A stretch of 64,000 nucleotides of DNA, taken from positions 124,001 through 188,000 of the forward strand of contig NZ_SADT02000008.1 of NCBI RefSeq assembly GCF_004016445.2, read 5' to 3'. The DNA is from Mesorhizobium sp. M2E.F.Ca.ET.219.01.1.1 (GTDB lineage Bacteria > Pseudomonadota > Alphaproteobacteria > Rhizobiales > Rhizobiaceae). Below the pieces are notes generated by a model that saw only the letters and a program-made list of their open reading frames with translations, ran no database searches and was not told the origin of the DNA. This document shows, one piece after another, positions 62,125 through 64,000 of the stretch. Both the position numbers and the translations under genes were made by a program. How positions within the stretch are numbered: position 1 is the stretch's first letter; every line of letters starts with the position of its first letter.

Positions 62125-62714
62125 GGGAATAGTCTATCCCGCGAGCGGTGACGCCTCAAAGCGGGCAAACAACGCTTTCGCGCGGCCAGTCTGCCGTGGC
62201 CTTCTTTGACTATTTTTAGGCCACGCCCTGCTCAGACTTTATCCCGAGGTATGACCATCACTGGGGCCTACCGAAGTCTAACCAAATGCGGCTTTCCGAG
62301 TGGAACCGTGGATGCTAAGGCCCCCTGGTCGAACACTGGATCGAGCTGTACTCGCCCGAGAGCGGTCGCTTTACCTCCTTGGGCCGTGTCGTCTCGAACG
62401 CTAGGGCGTTAAGCGCTATGGTGCAGCCCCCAATTGCTTCAAGGCCTGCTTAGCCTGGGCGTATTCGACAGAAGTGACGGGGCAGCTTTCAGCGGCGGCC
62501 CGACACTGACTCGTTGCTCGGCTGTTCGACTCGACACCTGATCAAAGACGCCGACGTAAAAGTCAGCCTCGCACTTCTCGACCGAGCTGGACGCCGTTGC
62601 GGTGCGGCACGCCTTGCCGGGGGCGGTCTGCCCCGCGTCCCGCCTGCGGCGGCGCTATGCTGACGCTCCTTAGGCCGCCCTATTGAACCGGTCTCGTTGT
62701 CACGAACCGGCTCG

Positions 62715-62755
62715 ACGATGAAATGACATTGTCCGTCCGGCGGACATTTCATCGT
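62715..62755. repeat. Inverted repeat with nested inner stem
   Basis: ACGATGAAATG (62715-62725) pairs perfectly with CATTTCATCGT (62745-62755). Inside, GTCCG (62731-62735) pairs with CGGAC (62741-62745). The nested structure in a GC-rich gap suggests a protein-binding site, a transfer or recombination site, or a regulatory RNA element. No function can be assigned. Confidence 0.7.
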
Positions 62756-63005
62756 CTGCGCTTTGTACGCCCTCATTTTGTTTTGGCCGCTTCGCGGCAC
62801 GGCTGACGCCGGAACGGATGGAGACTTCTCCCTGTGAGGAGAGGGACGGCGTTGACGTCTCGAAAGTGCTGCTGTTGGCGGACGGAAGTTGTTGCCGGTC
62901 AAGACAGCGCAACTCGATGGGAGTCTATACAGTGTTGTGTATCGGATCAGCGGTACGATCATTATGCTATATCGACTGGTTTGACAGAGGACGCTCTGCG
63001 CGCTA

Positions 63006-63016
63006 GATATAATATC
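63006..63016 (+). promoter_or_regulatory. Palindrome in the hipBA promoter, possible HipB operator
   Basis: GATATAATATC is symmetric and lies 36 bases before hipB. A related GATAC...TATATATC stretch abuts the ATG (63035-63051). Such A/T-rich dyads next to hipB commonly bind the antitoxin. Confidence 0.4.
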
Positions 63017-63051
63017 CTGATCTTTGGCCTTTTTGATACGGATTATATATC

Positions 63052-63642
63052 ATGGCCTACCAGAGCGAAAACCTGATCGCGCAAGCTCGCGAGGTCCGCG
63101 AGGCCTCCGGTGTTAGCCAGCGCGCGCTAAGCGAGCGGGCCGGGCTGACGCAGAGCCATATCTCGCAAATCGAGAGCGGCAAGATGGAGCCGGGACTGTC
63201 GAGCTTCATAGACCTGACACGGGCGCTCGATCTGGAGGTCATGCTCGTACCGAAGAAGCTCGTGCCGGCGGTACTCGGCCTGGTCAAGGCCCAGGCGACG
63301 CCTGACATGCATATCCATGCCGGTCAACCAAACGACAAGCGTTTTGCCCGTGCCGAGCGGCTGGTAAAGAAAATGAAGCGCCTTTACGGCAGCTCAGCCG
63401 ACCTTGATCGGATCGAGGATACGCTTCGGTTTCTGCGGCGGGTGAATCTCGGCGATCAAGAAATGCAGTTCGTGCGCGAACTGATCGCCCGCCTCGAGCG
63501 CTATCAGGCGAGCGCGCAGGCAGCACCCATAGTGCGTGACATCGCGCAGAACCTGCAGCGCCTTCGCAACTCGATCGCCCATCCCGTTCCGTCGGAGCCG
63601 CGACCTGCCTATTCGCTGGACGATGGAGATGCGGATGCCTGA
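63052..63642 (+). CDS. hipB: HipB-like antitoxin, XRE-family regulator
   Basis: DNA-binding antitoxin of 196 residues. The helix-turn-helix is AREVREASGVSQRALSERAG and LTQSHISQIESGKMEPGLSS, with TRALDLEVMLVPKKLVPAVL behind it. A second, helical part of about 110 residues (RAERLVKKMKRLYGSSADLD, LERYQASAQAAPIVRDIAQN) makes it longer than E. coli HipB (88 residues). The last codons overlap the hipA start by eight bases. It should repress the locus and inhibit the kinase. Confidence 0.85.
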   Translation: MAYQSENLIAQAREVREASGVSQRALSERAGLTQSHISQIESGKMEPGLSSFIDLTRALDLEVMLVPKKLVPAVLGLVKAQATPDMHIHAGQPNDKRFARAERLVKKMKRLYGSSADLDRIEDTLRFLRRVNLGDQEMQFVRELIARLERYQASAQAAPIVRDIAQNLQRLRNSIAHPVPSEPRPAYSLDDGDADA

Positions 63643-64000
63643 CGTCTCGGTTCTCGACGTACGGCTCTACGACGAGCCTATTGGCACACTTACCCATCTG
63701 CAGGGCGATCGAACGATATTTGCTTTCAACGAAGATTACGTCGATAACCCCGATCGGCCGACCCTCAGCCTGTCGTTCAAGGACGACCTTGGCGGCCTCA
63801 TCACCAGGATCCGCCCGACACAAAGGGTCGTGCCGCCATTCTTCTCCAACCTTTTGCCAGAGGGCGGCTTGCGTCGCTATCTCGCCGAGCGGGCCGGGGT
63901 AAATCAGCAGCGCGAATTCTTCCTGCTCTGGGTGCTGGGGCTCGACCTGCCCGGAGCACTCTCGATCCATCCTGGGGTAGGTGACGGCCTTCCTCCTGGT
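63635..64000 (+). CDS. hipA: HipA-like serine/threonine kinase toxin, 3' end outside window
   Basis: The frame starts at ATG 63635 with GGAGA upstream and is open to the window end, 122 codons. The visible part is the HipA N-terminal domain: LDVRLYDEPIGTLTHLQGD, LSLSFKDDLGG, VPPFFSNLLPEGGLRRYLAE and REFFLLWVLGLDLPGALSI. The kinase core lies beyond the window. HipA kinases inactivate glutamyl- or tryptophanyl-tRNA synthetase and cause growth arrest. With hipB it is the second apparently complete toxin-antitoxin locus in the window. Confidence 0.88.
   Translation, partial: MPDVSVLDVRLYDEPIGTLTHLQGDRTIFAFNEDYVDNPDRPTLSLSFKDDLGGLITRIRPTQRVVPPFFSNLLPEGGLRRYLAERAGVNQQREFFLLWVLGLDLPGALSIHPGVGDGLPPG

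Larger units (their letters stand above)
62125..63051. other. Long non-coding stretch with an inverted repeat
   Basis: 927 bases without a supportable gene. The open frames are short, codon-biased by GC and lack ribosome sites. It holds a perfect inverted repeat with 11-bp arms (62715-62755), a small TCTCC...GGAGA hairpin near 62827, and the A+T-rich hipBA promoter at its right end. The part around 62500-62680 could be debris of an old gene. Confidence 0.5.

Noticed and set aside
62489..62962. 157-codon minus-strand frame in the gene-free stretch
   Set aside because: Arg/Pro/Ser-rich translation typical of random GC-rich DNA, no ribosome site, and it covers the inverted repeat.
1..64000. CRISPR array or tRNA/rRNA genes
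   Set aside because: No regularly spaced identical repeats and no cloverleaf or rRNA-like sequence were noticed on reading; a dedicated scan could still find a divergent tRNA.

Overview
The window looks like part of a large plasmid or chromid of an alphaproteobacterium of the Rhizobiales, most likely Mesorhizobium-like. The reasons are a repABC replication and partition operon with an antisense RNA gene between repB and repC, a traI-trb conjugation operon next to repABC as on Ti and rhizobial plasmids, GC-rich coding sequence, and alphaproteobacterial families such as DUF1403, a caspase-like remnant and the trbK type. This taxonomic reading is inference from gene families. No rRNA, tRNA, CRISPR array or intact insertion sequence was recognised.

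Layout. 1-5310: RND efflux operon (outer-membrane factor cut by the window edge, adaptor, permease), followed by the decayed remnant of a caspase-like protein (5311-5985). 5992-18070: a catabolic and uptake regulon. A minus-strand operon (class III aminotransferase, ThDP enzyme, SDR, amidohydrolase) and a divergent spermidine/putrescine-type ABC transporter with an M81 (MlrC-like) peptidase flank a GntR/FCD regulator. Nearly the same operator-like sequence lies in front of both operons. 18089-19864: a nucleotidyltransferase-HEPN protein and a double cold-shock-domain protein. 20001-30233: the mating-pair-formation operon traI-trbBCDEJKLFGHI, with a LuxI-type signal synthase first and a perfect tra-box-like palindrome upstream. 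30624-34379: repABC with a parS-like site and a counter-transcribed RNA. No relaxase, coupling protein or LuxR-type TraR is visible in the window.

34524-38863: plasmid maintenance genes: a HigA-like antitoxin whose toxin is deleted, a tyrosine recombinase, a TacAT-type DUF1778/GNAT toxin-antitoxin pair, and DUF1403 plus an ScpB homologue behind a perfect 14-bp inverted repeat. 39129-54785: a defence-like island. Its minus-strand half has four closely spaced genes: a membrane protein with a very long coiled coil, a single-pass PAN/apple-domain protein, a PD-(D/E)XK protein resembling HamA, and a Ski2-like helicase resembling HamB. The plus-strand half has two very large proteins, each joining an N-terminal PD-(D/E)XK nuclease to a STAND-like P-loop NTPase and a long C-terminal region. 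These are the best candidates for an undescribed system. 55029-62124: small hypothetical genes, a CsbD stress protein, a PolX polymerase and a ligase D without its phosphoesterase domain (both DNA repair), a phosphodiesterase and ribonuclease Z. 62125-64000: a long non-coding stretch with a strong inverted repeat, then a hipBA toxin-antitoxin locus cut by the window edge.

All calls come from reading the sequence and from family knowledge; no database search or structure prediction was run.
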